A stretch of 24,926 nt of DNA from Armadillidium nasatum. Its lineage: Eukaryota > Arthropoda > Malacostraca > Isopoda > Armadillidiidae. The translations under genes were made by a program, and so were the position numbers. Below, in pieces: positions 10,453 to 21,969 of the stretch (position 1 is the first letter of the stretch; every line of letters begins with the position of its first letter). The DNA lies in assembly GCA_009176605.1 (NCBI GenBank), contig SEYY01004345.1:1-24926 (forward strand). The letters run 5' to 3'. A model generated the notes under the pieces. That model saw nothing but the letters and a program-made list of their open reading frames with translations, did no database searches and had not been told where the DNA came from.

Positions 10453-10617
10453 GAGTGAAACATATTATATAAATTAAATAAAGGAGCCTAAAAAAATTCC
10501 TTTTATTATGTCAAGAATAATAAACACTAATAATTTCGTCAAGGAAATATGTACATCAAAATAATTTCGTCATAAGGAATATTAACATATTTAATAATTT
10601 ATTATTTACAATAACAT

Positions 10618-11298
10618 TTATGAAGAAAAGGATATATCAGAAGAGACAGGGGATGAAGGGATAGGGGATATTGGGTCAGGAGGCATTTCAAATAATTTTT
10701 GGAACTTTAGAAGTCTGGAAGAAATTGGGGTATTACAAAGTTTGGCTTTTTTACATTTTTCAACATTTTCTTCGGATCTTTGGGATTTGCGTTTCCTCTT
10801 CTTGGAAGATGTTTGATTATTTGATTCATTTTCTTTATTCACAGTGTTCGAAATATTGTAAGCTTTGTCGTTTCTTAATCCTTGGTTCGAAAAGATTATT
10901 CTCCACCATTTCCCTTTTCTGGTTTTCGATTCCAGGAGATCTAAATCCACGCCAACATTTATCCTTTGCATACTGAAATCGTCGAATTGTACGAATAGAG
11001 TATACTTGTATTCACTCTTTTTGAATAGTTGATAGAGTTTGATAAGTGCTTCAGACATCGTTGTACTTGCAGTGTTTCTGTGTTTCAGTTTTATAAAAGA
11101 AATATGTGTCTCTTTCGCGTAGAAGAATGTTGGAGAAAGACAATCGCTGATTATATTTACAAACTCTCCATCTTTCCATAATTGCATGTTTATATTCCAA
11201 GATGTATCCTTACATAGCTTTCTTTCGAAGATTCTAAAGAACGTATCCGGAAATATAGGACAAGGTTTTGACGAATTTACAGAACTAACTTTAGACAT
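10618..11298 (-). CDS. Unrecognised 226-aa basic, probably nuclear, protein in the LTR element
   Basis: The complete frame starts at ATG 11298 and ends with a stop at 10618, between the long leader and the polypurine tract. I recognise no family. Visible features: an N-terminal part of about 150 residues, rich in aromatic residues and without low complexity (FPDTFFRIFERKLCKD, MQLWKDGEFVNIISDCL, YTLFVQFDDFSMQRINVGV, GKWWRIIFSNQGLRND). A strongly basic stretch, SSKKRKRKSQRS, follows at about residues 166-177, a likely nuclear signal, then a KCKKAK cluster. The tail is Pro/Ser-rich (PPDPISPIPSSPVSSD). There is no zinc knuckle, DSG protease or RT motif, so it is not a usual Gag or Pol. Its place near the 3' LTR resembles accessory genes of complex LTR elements, but that is inference. 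The frame is intact in an AT-rich setting where 226 codons without a stop is unlikely by chance. Confidence 0.72.
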   Translation of the reverse strand: MSKVSSVNSSKPCPIFPDTFFRIFERKLCKDTSWNINMQLWKDGEFVNIISDCLSPTFFYAKETHISFIKLKHRNTASTTMSEALIKLYQLFKKSEYKYTLFVQFDDFSMQRINVGVDLDLLESKTRKGKWWRIIFSNQGLRNDKAYNISNTVNKENESNNQTSSKKRKRKSQRSEENVEKCKKAKLCNTPISSRLLKFQKLFEMPPDPISPIPSSPVSSDISFSS

Positions 11299-12136
11299 TT
11301 TTATTAATTTAAATTTTGTCTGAAATGATCAAAGTTGAACAGTTAGTCTTCCTAATGAATTATAATATAACAAATCATGAACTAATAGAATAAACAACAA
11401 TATTATACATCTCTGAAAACAATCAAGAGATCAACGAAATAAGTAACCCGGTCCCTGAGTACTTATGATATAACGTTTACCATAAAGTAGTCACAAGGCA
11501 GCTTAGCGTAAACCTTCTCCTTGGAGACTTAGTTTACTTTGAATTAAATCAAGCTAAGAAGGCAGAATGCAAAACATCCTTCTGCGAGACCAACCCAAAG
11601 GTGACCTTTTCCGTCCCTTTCCTAATCATTTACAAATTGCAACTATAAATAATCTAATCTCATAAAATAAAAAATATTTATAATATAATAGATAAAATAA
11701 CAATGACATAAATTCTTAATACAAAGTCAAACTGTTCTTTTAATCTTTTGTAACTCTAATAACAACTCTTAAATAATGATTGTCCTAATTATTACATTGA
11801 AAATTTTACATGTCTTTAGCTAACTTCATTTTCATTGCTTCAATGAAACGTAAGTTTACAATCTGTGATCTATGAACTAACAAATCCCTTTTTCTTTTTA
11901 AATCTTTAACTAATTTAAAGTGAGAGCAAATAATTACCTTCATCTAAATCTCAATAAATTCCCATGATTTGCCTTAAATGAAAAATATATAATGTGTAAG
12001 TTAGGTGTTTTAAATAAATTAAATTTAAGTGATTCTAAAGCGTCTAAAACTTTAAATTTTTAAGTATTTAAGTGTCAAAAAAAAAATGATAACTGGGTAT
12101 GTGGGTATGTGTATGTCTGGGTACATGTCTGGGTAC
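11299..12136 (-). other. Long leader of the LTR element, no coding sequence seen
   Basis: About 840 bp between the PBS and the ORF, AT-rich with stops in all frames. I saw no gag-pol remnant. Near the PBS the words GTCTGGGTACAT and GTCTGGGTACGC form a short tandem repeat (about 12113-12137). A near-palindrome, AAAGGTGACCTTT, lies around 11597-11609. Confidence 0.5.
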
Positions 12137-12154
12137 GCCGCAACGCTGCCACCA
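12137..12154 (-). other. Primer-binding-site-like sequence
   Basis: Minus-strand TGGTGGCAGCGTTGCGGC begins one base after the ...TTTTACA end of the LTR. A TGG start at this position is the standard mark of a tRNA primer-binding site; the primer tRNA is not identified. Confidence 0.55.
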
Positions 12155-12155
12155 A

Positions 12156-12363
12156 TGTAAAATTTCTTAGTCTGAGCCCTGTTGTAAATTAATGTTTAGT
12201 GTTAAGAGCTCAGTAGAAATTACAAAAATAAAAATAGTGAGGCTAAGACAAATCTAGGAATCATTGGGATTTAAATGAGAGGCAATACAAAAAGTTTATA
12301 AGTTTAATAAATAATTTTATATATGTAAAAATTAATAAAAGAATAATAAAGATTTATATTAAC
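12156..12363 (-). repeat. 5' LTR remnant (R-U5 only)
   Basis: Direct repeat of 9742 to about 9948, from TGTAAAATTTCTTAG to TATATTAAC. It stops abruptly at 12363, where the sequence switches to an inverted copy of the same LTR. The U3 part and TATA box in the normal orientation are therefore absent. Confidence 0.78.
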
Positions 12364-12366
12364 GTT

Positions 12367-13289
<923 letters not shown>

Positions 13290-13345
<56 letters not shown>
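13290..13345. repeat. (ATT)n microsatellite
   Basis: About 18 perfect TTA/ATT triplets, the only long trinucleotide array in the window. Confidence 0.97.
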
Positions 13346-13526
13346 TGTTCAATGACTTCTCTTCCATGTTTGTCGATTTTGACCCATTCATTTTTTTGGT
13401 TCATTATTTTCGTATTTTATGTTCAATTTATTTTGCAAATGTTCTGTTTTAAACTCACATTTAACAATCATTTTAAATTTATTTAATAACTAAAATTGAA
13501 GCATATTCCTTCTTATATTCGTTTCA

Positions 13527-13960
<434 letters not shown>

Positions 13961-14101
13961 ATATTATGCCTATTAATTTTATTATATTATTATTATTTTA
14001 GTTTTCTAGCGTATTTAGTTTGTCTTATCATAACCTGAACAACCTAAGTTTGCCGTGTGATACAGGCCTAACTGATTCAAGGAACGTTGCCGTTCGACAC
14101 A

Positions 14102-14118
14102 GGACTACTGCCATATTA
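14102..14118 (-). other. Copia-like leader/LTR junction remnant
   Basis: The plus-strand word GGACTACTGCCATATTA differs at two of 17 bases from GGACTGCTGCCATGTTA at 2129-2145, the leader/LTR junction of the copia element. It may be the edge of a decayed relative whose LTR has been replaced by the adjacent TA array. Nothing gag-like was read to its left, so this is tentative. Confidence 0.3.

Positions 14119-14121
<3 letters not shown>

Positions 14122-14213
<92 letters not shown>
14122..14213. repeat. (TA)n microsatellite 11
   Basis: Pure TA array. Confidence 0.98.
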
Positions 14214-14215
<2 letters not shown>

Positions 14216-14950
14216 AACAAATTATAAAACTTCTTAAATTTCACATTATAAACTTCAACCAAATGAGCTTTTTCAACTTGTCCAAATTTGGTACATTTAG
14301 ATTAAAATTTCAAATGATTCCCTGAAAATGAATAAGAACCTAATACAATGAAATAAATATAAGAAAGAAATATGCTGCAATTTTAGTTACATTGTTATAA
14401 GTACAATTAGAGGTTGTGCGTTAACAATTGTCGTTATTAAATGAATCTAAAATGGTTGTTGAATGTGCAAGTTTAAAATTTAATTTTAACTCAGAGTCGG
14501 AACGTGTTATCGATAACCAGTTGAGCTTAAATTTCACAAAGAAGCTGGAATTACTGAAGAAAAAAAAATAGCTGGTAAGCGTTAAGAATTTTTTTTTTTT
14601 TTTAATTTTTCCTCAAATAAGGGACTCCCTAAATATATATAGGGCATTTTGGAACTACTTGGCTAAACTTGGACCCATCAATGTACAGATTTCAACTAAT
14701 AAAAAACGTCTCATGCATAAGGTCCCAAAATGCACTTTCGAAAGTTACAGCTACTCGAAATATGGATGAACTCTAGAATACTAATGCCAACGGTAGTGGT
14801 GTATAATGACAATTAACTTATCGAGGGGAGCTATGAATGAGGTAATTACCTATGGATACAAACCGACACAACGACATATGATGTGACGCACAATCGTATA
14901 CTACTAGTATATATCCTTCGCGTAGTACGCAACTAGTAACCGTAAATTAG
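14214..14950. other. Unique AT-rich sequence, nothing firmly recognised
   Basis: No ORF or repeat could be supported. A 12-bp palindrome GTTATCGATAAC lies at 14507-14518. The right part (about 14820-14950) may be the decayed N-terminal region of the mariner-like relic that follows. Confidence 0.4.
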
Positions 14951-15480
14951 AGATGTACCCAAAGGAACGTTTGCAGCGATCCACCAGTCTCGGCGAGTGT
15001 GGAACCTTTTGACTTCGAGCAATACGAGAATGTGCTATACTGCATTCCTACACAATCTGGAACCAGCAGAGGCAAACTCTTTAGAACGTTAATGTTTCGT
15101 ATGCGACAATATTCAGAACCTTACACGAACTAAACTTACTCGTTTCAGAGCAAGAGTTGCAGATCCTTAACGCTGAAGATTATACAGCACCGCTGCAGTT
15201 TTGTCGATGGTTTTTATGACGAGGCAACGATCAATTTTCATTCCTGTCCTCTTTTCTGACTAGGCAAAATTTAAGATAGATTCGTCAATGAATAGCCTCA
15301 GTGAGCATTGATGGGCCAATATCAGTCCTTATGCTATGATGAAATCTCTGAAGTCAACAAACGTTTTCTTGTAATATATGGGCAAGTATCTCTAGTAATC
15401 ACCTTTTAGGATGGAAGTTTTTTTTTTCCAGACACATTATACTGATGTTCGTAACCATAGCAAAAGATTCCGAGAAATGC
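14951..15480 (+). pseudogene. Tc1/mariner-superfamily transposase relic
   Basis: Plus-strand fragments in changing frames align in order with a family of mariner-like transposases. PKERLQRSTSLGECGTF resembles the xxQRLxExGxF helix-turn-helix exit. IFRTLHELNLLVSE is followed by NAEDYTAPLQFCRWFL, matching the familiar (P)xDYxxRxxFCxW(L/F)L block. Then FSDxAKFKIDSSMNS and HxWANISPYAMM match TDEAxFxxDGxxNxHNxHxWADENPHA. Many stops and frameshifts make it a fossil. The second and third catalytic regions are not readable. It sits 149 bp left of a TA array; TA is the target of this superfamily. Confidence 0.62.
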
Positions 15481-15625
15481 CGATGCGCAGAGGACTAAGA
15501 GTTAGAGAGCAGATAATGAAGAATGTCAGTAAAAGAGTTTCTTAATCTATATCTGTCGATCTAGATTAAGTTTAGAAGAATTAGAGTTGTTCCCAATTAT
15601 TCCTTTTAAGGAAAAATTCAAAAAC

Positions 15626-15756
<131 letters not shown>

Positions 15757-15989
15757 TTAAGTTATAACTTTTCCGGATGTTTGATATTTATTTTAATTAT
15801 ACATAAATCCTGAAACAGTTCCGATACAATGAAATCAAATCTCTGCACCGGATGTGGTTTTCGATGATGCATTATTCTCTTGTATTTTAAACCGTAGTCT
15901 ATTTTGTATTTGTATTAATGGTTTTAAATGAATTTTTTAAAATGTTTTTTTTAAAAACTTGCTATTTAATTTTGGTTTTTTTAAAATTT

Positions 15990-16594
<605 letters not shown>

Positions 16595-17060
16595 GAGCTT
16601 GTAATTTCAAAGAGAGAAAATTGTTCGTTCCCAGATATCATCCAAGGTCATGGGTCCATTTTGTGCTTTCGGAAAAAGATCATTCCATAAACACCAGCGA
16701 GGACGCAAGTCGAATTGAGTGACAGAGACAGACGAGCATTACGAAAGATTATGACAAAAAATAAGAAAACTGATGCAAGAGTTACCCCTAAGTTGAATAC
16801 TAGTCTTGCAAACCCTGAGGAGGAAACTCAGTAGGTTCAATATTCATAGGCGTGCTGCAAACACGAGAGAAAGAGTGGTTCAGCACTCATAAGTATTGAA
16901 CTGCCGAACGATAGAAAACAGTCCTTTCTTCAGATTAATAGACCTTTACACTGTTTCCAACATCCTGCCGAGTTTGTGTGTGGAGAACACCATCCCAAGA
17001 ATATGATATGGACTAACATATGCTAGAGGTGAAGCATGAAAGAGGTTCCATCATAGCTTG
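16595..17060 (+). pseudogene. Tc1-like transposase relic, plus-strand copy
   Basis: Frameshifted fragments read along the plus strand: SKVMGPFCAFGK and HKHQRGRKSN (end of the paired-like DNA-binding region and its GRKS linker), then ELSDRDRRALRKIMTKNKKT (the SDRDRRAL(R)xI signature of Tc1 transposases), RVTPKLNTSLANP, and FNIHRRAANTRE (matching the SNIHGRAAI block). Toward 17000 the PKNMIWTN stretch resembles the VIWSDES catalytic region but has lost the Asp-Glu. It shares long nucleotide stretches with the minus-strand copy at 19212-19760, for example GATTATGACAAAA and AAGTTGAATAC/TAGTTGAATAC. It is inactive. Confidence 0.78.
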
Positions 17061-17144
17061 ATCAGCCATATCATCGTTTTCTGCATTTCACCATACGAGA
17101 TAATGTAACTGCCAGGGATTATTATGTACACATTTTGTGTGAAG

Positions 17145-17286
<142 letters not shown>

Positions 17287-17298
17287 GAATATATATTG

Positions 17299-17517
17299 CA
17301 TTCCTGGTAACATATATAATGAAAATAAACTTGATTAAAAATCGCGAATGATACACTTTTTTAGCAAAATGAAAAAAACTTTTCAGTCTCGAAAATGACG
17401 AAAAATATCATTCTACGAAAACTGCAAGAAGGAAATACATGTATATTAGTGGAATTTATGTAGGTAAGTATGCATATAGATAACACACACACACATATAC
17501 ACATATATATATATATA
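17299..17517 (+). repeat. Left terminal inverted repeat
   Basis: About 185 bp, up to GTATGCATATAG near 17478, matches the right arm almost base for base. After that, (CA)n/(TA)n sequence in both arms keeps a looser match. Confidence 0.9.
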
Positions 17518-17646
17518 TTAGGAAGGGTAAAAAAAATATATAAGTAATAATCATCAAACAATTATAAATTTATTAACTTTTATAATACTGATCAAATTAT
17601 ATATATAATTCATTATGAAAGCCTCAACAGTAATCGCATAATGCTT

Positions 17647-18784
17647 TTACGAATGCCGAGCATTAAACTGCTGAATTGCTTTCAACAAAGAATTGTCATA
17701 TCTTGGATTCTTGCGATTTTTAATTAAATAATTCGACCATATTGTATTGAAATCATGGTGAATTCTTTCAACAGCCTGTTCACTATAAAATCCAAGACTA
17801 TGACTTTTCTCTTGACAAAAGTCGAGAACATGAAAAAATATTGCATGAATTTTGGGTGTGACCGATAGACCTGAAGATAAATAATTTTGTCTAAATTTTT
17901 CAATGCTTTTATCAAATGTAGGTTCTAAATAATTTCCAAAGCAATCATGTATTACATTTTTCAAATCTTCCAACAACTGTACATACTTCATGAGAAAAAT
18001 ATTTTTTTTAGATCGTAAAGAGTCAAGTGAATTTAGTAATTTCTTACATGAATTTCCTTCTAAAGAACAACCATGATAAGTTACTTTTCTCTCTACATAA
18101 CATTCTTTAATCCATTCATCTGCATCCTTTTTGCAGTGCTCATCATTACAAATATGACTTATGATACTATTGACCGCTCCTAGCATGAGATGTAATTCAG
18201 GGGGAGGCAATAAGTCCAAGATTCTTTTATCAGTAATTTCATGGAAAACAGGCATGTTAATGCAACTATCAAAATCTTTGGCTTTTTTTGGATTTGATCC
18301 AGCAGCAGAATAGCTTGTATAGTTAGCTTTTATGTTGCTGATACTTCTCATTGCAACTTTCGAATGTAATTGATTCTTTTCAGCTGTACACCAGGTACAA
18401 GGAAATTTACTTGCATGAGTACCAATGCCACACAGCAAATTCGCTAATTTCAAATCGGTGGAAATAGTTGCATTGTTTTTCAATAAATTATTTAAGTTAA
18501 GCTTTTGCCAAATTTTATTTACGTTATGATAGTTCTCTTGTATAGGTGCGACAGCTATCAGAAACATTTTTTTCACCCCTGAATCTTTGAAACATTCTTT
18601 TTCACATTTTTTTTTCCTCATTGTCTATTAGTTGCATTGATAAACAGACTTTGAAAAAACCTCCACCGCCATCTGTTCCTATCTTGAGGTGAACGTTTTT
18701 GTCGGTAATTTGTCGTCGTTCTTTGATATAGTTGATATAGCCCATCAGGTCATTGCAGTACACCAGATACTGAAGTATATTTAT
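17647..18784 (-). pseudogene. DDE-type transposase of the long-TIR element (one frameshift, unclassified family)
   Basis: The main frame runs from ATG 18621 to a stop at 17647-17649 (324 aa). A second minus-strand frame, open from 18784 and overlapping its start, supplies the missing front: YLVYCNDLMGYINYIKERR and KIGTDGGGGFFKVCLSMQL. The two are separated by one frameshift at a run of nine A in GAGGAAAAAAAAATG. Candidate catalytic residues: Asp in TDGGGGFF, Asp in STDLKLANLLCG, and Glu in FYSEQAVERIHHDF. A CTWC knuckle follows the second Asp (GTHASKFPCTWC), as in several RNase-H-fold transposases. Other landmarks are LHLMLGAVN, YHGCSLEGNSCKKLL and TPKIHAIFFHVLDFC. The first ~18780 boundary falls at the right TIR, so an N-terminal DNA-binding domain is probably deleted. 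I recall similar uncharacterised proteins in invertebrates but cannot assign a superfamily (KDZ or CMC-like are possibilities). Confidence 0.8.
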
Positions 18785-18787
18785 TTA

Positions 18788-19022
18788 CATATATATGTGT
18801 GTATATGTGTGTGTGTGTGAGTGTATATAGTAGATATATACCTATATGCATACTTACCTACATAAATTCCACTAATATACATGTATTTCCTTCTTGCAGT
18901 TTTCGTAGAATGATATTTTTCGTCATTTTCGAGACTGAAAAGTTTTTTTCATTTTGCTAAAAAAGTGTATCATTCGCGATTTTTAATCAAGTTTATTTTC
19001 ATTATATATGTTACCAGGAATG
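18788..19022 (-). repeat. Right terminal inverted repeat
   Basis: Reverse complement of the left arm. Its inner part contains TATATGTGTGTATATG and (TG)n, slightly longer than on the left. Confidence 0.9.
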
Positions 19023-19085
19023 TGATCGCGCAAAAATCCACGGGGTGGAGGGCCTATTTATTTAAAATGGGTATAGAACACCGTG

Positions 19086-19120
19086 ATATATATATATATA
19101 TTATATATATATATATATAT

Positions 19121-19210
<90 letters not shown>
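19086..19210. repeat. (TA)n microsatellite 15
   Basis: TA array with several TTATA breaks on its left side. It directly abuts the truncated C-terminal side of the minus-strand Tc1 relic. Confidence 0.98.
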
Positions 19211-19211
<1 letters not shown>

Positions 19212-19214
<3 letters not shown>

Positions 19215-19760
19215 AGTTGCACCCTCTGCTCAAGGTCGGTTTGTATCGATAATGGAAGGCCAGTACACTGGATGTATCTTGACAATTAGATGAAAGGCAT
19301 TGGTGTTGGTAAGCATTGAAATCTTCCACTGGTTGGCATTCAAATCCTTTTGACTGTTGTAACACTCTCCTTTCTTGCATTCACGTTGTTTAACAGAAGT
19401 TTGACGACTGCATTACGCCCATGAATATTCGATCTGTGGGGTTCCCTCCTCATTAATTTTGTGTCAATAGCGTTTGCAAAAAATGGTATTCAACTAAGAT
19501 GTAACTTTTGCAGCGTTTTTCTTAATTTTGTCATAATCCTTTACAATGCTCCTCTGTCTCTGTCATCTAATTTTAACTTAACGTCCATGCTGGTGTTTAT
19601 TAGACAATGTTTTTTTTTTCCTTTAAGCACAATATGATCCAATGATTTGGATACAGTACTTCGCAATACATCAAATAACTCTGCCACTTTTTCAAAGACG
19701 CATCTGCTAGATAGACACTAACAATTTGTCCTCTTTGAAACTCTTAAGTCCAGGAATACC
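19212..19760 (-). pseudogene. Tc1-like transposase relic, minus-strand copy
   Basis: The N-terminal helix-turn-helix is readable at about 19750-19650: EFQRGQIVSVYLADASL, then after a one-base shift KVAELFDVLRSTVSKSL, matching the Tc1 pattern FxRGQIVxxxLAGASxxKVAELLGVSRSTVSK. Next are KLDDRDRGAL near 19560, LMRREPHRSNIHGRNAV near 19420 and TSGRFQCLPTP near 19320, all standard Tc1 blocks in correct order. Catalytic Asp-Glu residues are lost and stops interrupt the frame. The rest of the transposase is cut off by the TA array. It belongs to the same subfamily as the plus-strand copy at 16595-17060. Confidence 0.88.
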
Positions 19761-19934
19761 TAACTTGTATCCGTACAGAATATCAACCACAAAGAAACTG
19801 ACGCTTCCTACAGAAGTTATAGTTTAGCTAAAACACTTAACACATGAGCGTCTGTGGCGCCCTTTTCAATTTTGAGTATTCGATGTGTCATATTTACGCA
19901 TTCTCTTTCTGCGGTTTCCATATTTTGCCAAATC

Positions 19935-20059
<125 letters not shown>

Positions 20060-20124
20060 TAATATTTATTTACAATTTATTTAATCTTTTAATAGTTTTC
20101 TTTTTTTCCAAATAATTCTGAAGC

Positions 20125-20192
20125 GTTTTTGTCTGCCTGGCGCCCGGCAAGCAGTACCCCTTACCCACCCACCCTAGTTATGCTCCTGTAAA
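20125..20192 (-). other. Possible DNA-transposon terminus
   Basis: A GC-rich patch in AT-rich surroundings. On the minus strand it begins CAGGAGCATAACTAGGGTGG, resembling the CAGGGGCGTAACTAGG-type ends common to many animal DNA transposons. No partner end or target duplication was found nearby. The rest of 20054-20470 is unremarkable apart from a poly-A run at about 20371-20391. Confidence 0.3.
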
Positions 20193-20473
20193 TAGAGCAT
20201 CTTCGTTACTCAAATGCATATTTTCAACCCAGTATTTTTTCGGAGATAAACTGATGTTAAAGCCTACACAAAAGTTTATAGTAAAAAAAAAAAATATATA
20301 TTTCTGTAACATCACGGTCTAAATTACAATTTTTGCAACGTTTTCACAAACTGAGATAAAATTCTCGGGAGAAAAAAAAAAAAAAAAAAAACTGTCCATT
20401 GAATAAATTCCACCTAAATCATTATATCTAGGAAAACACTTATTAACAAATAAATTTCACCAAAGTATAGCTA

Positions 20474-21350
20474 CAGACATGGCCAAAAAGTTAGCAATGT
20501 TTTGTGAATAAACATTTTTCTATGTTTGGAATGATTTTTCTTCGTGTTTTGAGTTTCATAAATGATTTTTGTATTGTAAAATAATAAAAGGAAGATTAGT
20601 TTAATCTAGTAACCTTTGGCATTTTTATAAACATTTTTAATTCTTTTTCTTGTTAACCGTTTCAGTGCCTCAAGTAATTTTGCGGGGAATGTTTGGGAGT
20701 TTTAATTTTTCCTAAATATATTTTATGTGGTAAATTTGTCTTTTCTATTTAATATTTAGCATTTTCAGTTGTATATTGAATTGTTTTTTGATGATTTTAT
20801 AGTGCAAAGAGAATTAAATAATATTTTGGGGAAAGTACTTGAACATTAGTTTAGGTTTGAAACTTTTTTTTTTTAAGGACTCTAACGACTAGTAAATTTG
20901 GTCAAGAAACCAAATAAATATAAACAAGAAGGCAGCACAAATAAATATTTTATTAAAAGAAAGCTTTTTTGGGAAAGAAATTGCAAAAGAGGTTCAAATT
21001 TATGAATATTGTATCAGGAATGAAATATAAAGTTTTGGAAAATAACTTATCTTCAAAGAAGGAAGAAATTAGAAAAAACGGTATTACAAGCAGCCGAGGT
21101 AACAAAGTTTTGCAAAGAGAGCCACTAAAAAAAAATAGAAGAGCTACCAGTAAAATGTTTCAAAGAATCCTGAATCAAACGGAATAGCTTTTAAGTCTCA
21201 AAACACATTTGTAAGCGTCTTTGTGATGGCTCTTTGAGGGCAAGATGTTGCCACAAAAAAAGTAAAAATTGAACAAACTTATGTATAAGAGAAGCTTAAT
21301 TTGGTCAAAAATCATCATCTGGAAAGAAATACTTTTTTTTCTTTTTACAA
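20474..21350 (+). pseudogene. Third Tc1/mariner-like element, 5' part only
   Basis: A TA followed by CAGACATGGCCAAAAAG at 20474 closely resembles the CAGTCATGGCCAAAAG ends of Tc1-type elements, so this is taken as the left inverted repeat. After about 450 bp of AT-rich noncoding sequence, plus-strand fragments read GKEIAKEVQIYEYCIRNEI (helix-turn-helix, about 20965-21030), YKQPR (linker), VSKHICKRLCDGSLRARCCHKK and LNLVKNHH, in the right order for the first half of a Tc1-like transposase (the LxARxPxKKPxL block). The sequence then changes to an unrelated LINE near 21350, so the catalytic half and the right end are missing. It is a different subfamily from the two Tc1 relics to the left. Confidence 0.58.
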
Positions 21351-21969
21351 TAGCTGATGAGGCCCTTGTATAATTAGAGCACCTGCGAAGAAGGAAAAAT
21401 TCGTGCATCTTAAATAGAACTCCCAGTTTCTTTAAGACCGTTCTAGCAACCGTTGTGATATGAAGTTTCCAAAACATATTTTTGTTCATTTGAAAGCCAA
21501 GGATGTTTGTTATGAAGAAGAGATGGAAGAATCATCGAATGAAATTGAAAAACTAGGATAGGTGTACCTTTGAGAGGGAAATTTCTAGAAGTTAATTTTT
21601 TTTTTTTCTTGAGTTGAATTTCACGAGACAGACAATCCCAATGGGAAATTTTATCCAGATCAGCAAGAAACGAATCTGAAAAAAATAGACGAGAGGCAAT
21701 TCCAGATGCAAAGGAGGGAGCAGATTTGAAATGAGTTGAAGAATGGAGGATCGAGTCATCGGCATATGAATAGATACGGTTAAATGAGGAGCTGAGAAGA
21801 TCATGAATGAAAAGGAGGATAGAGTAGGAGACAAGGAACACCACTATTGATAGGAAAGAGGGAAGTCGCTCCATCAACAGCAGACAAAATGGGATCGATT
21901 TGATAAAAAGCTAGCTATAAGCAAGCAAAGAGAAGGAGGGGAGATTGGAAAGCAGTGACGCATTCCATA
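21350..21969 (-). pseudogene. Jockey/CR1-like LINE reverse transcriptase, 3' segment
   Basis: The minus strand carries the second half of a non-LTR RT: NASLLSNLPSFSL, ASFLSNRS, then FIHDLLSSSFNRIYSYADDS with the YADD catalytic pair and ILHSSTHFKS (near 21720-21810). The thumb follows: WKLHITTVARTVLKKLGVLF and EFFLLRRCSNYTRA (near 21370-21470). Stops and frameshifts interrupt it. The sequence stops at about 21350, where the Tc1-like relic on the other strand ends. It is the continuation of the segment at 23633-24926, displaced by the hAT insertion. Clade is inferred. Confidence 0.82.

Larger units (their letters stand above)
9742..12363 (-). mobile_element. Small LTR retroelement without gag-pol
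   Basis: Read on the minus strand: a partial 5' LTR (12363-12156), a primer-binding-site-like sequence, an internal region of 1.7 kb, a polypurine tract, and a 3' LTR (10437-9742). The R-U5 part of the two LTRs (9742 to about 9948 and 12156-12363) is a direct repeat of about 200 bp with few changes, so the copy is fairly young. The interior holds one 226-aa ORF and no recognisable gag, protease, RT or integrase. The element must therefore be non-autonomous, or may have captured a foreign ORF. The family is not identified. Confidence 0.75.
17299..19022 (-). mobile_element. DNA transposon with ~220-bp terminal inverted repeats
   Basis: The left arm starting CATTCCTGGTAACATATAT at 17299 is repeated inverted and almost perfectly up to GGAATG at 19022. 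Between the arms lies a single minus-strand transposase frame ending at 17647. Total length is 1724 bp. The flanks (TATATATTG on the left, TGATCGCGC on the right) do not show a clear target duplication, so the ends may be off by a few bases. High identity of the arms suggests recent activity or gene conversion. The superfamily is not resolved. Confidence 0.85.

Noticed and set aside
10671..10976. 101-codon plus-strand ORF
   Set aside because: Antisense to the intact 226-aa ORF of the LTR element.
19212..19222. B-box-like GGTGCAACTCC on the minus strand next to a TA array, as a fourth SINE-like copy
   Set aside because: No A box at the right distance, and the region reads as Tc1 transposase on the same strand.
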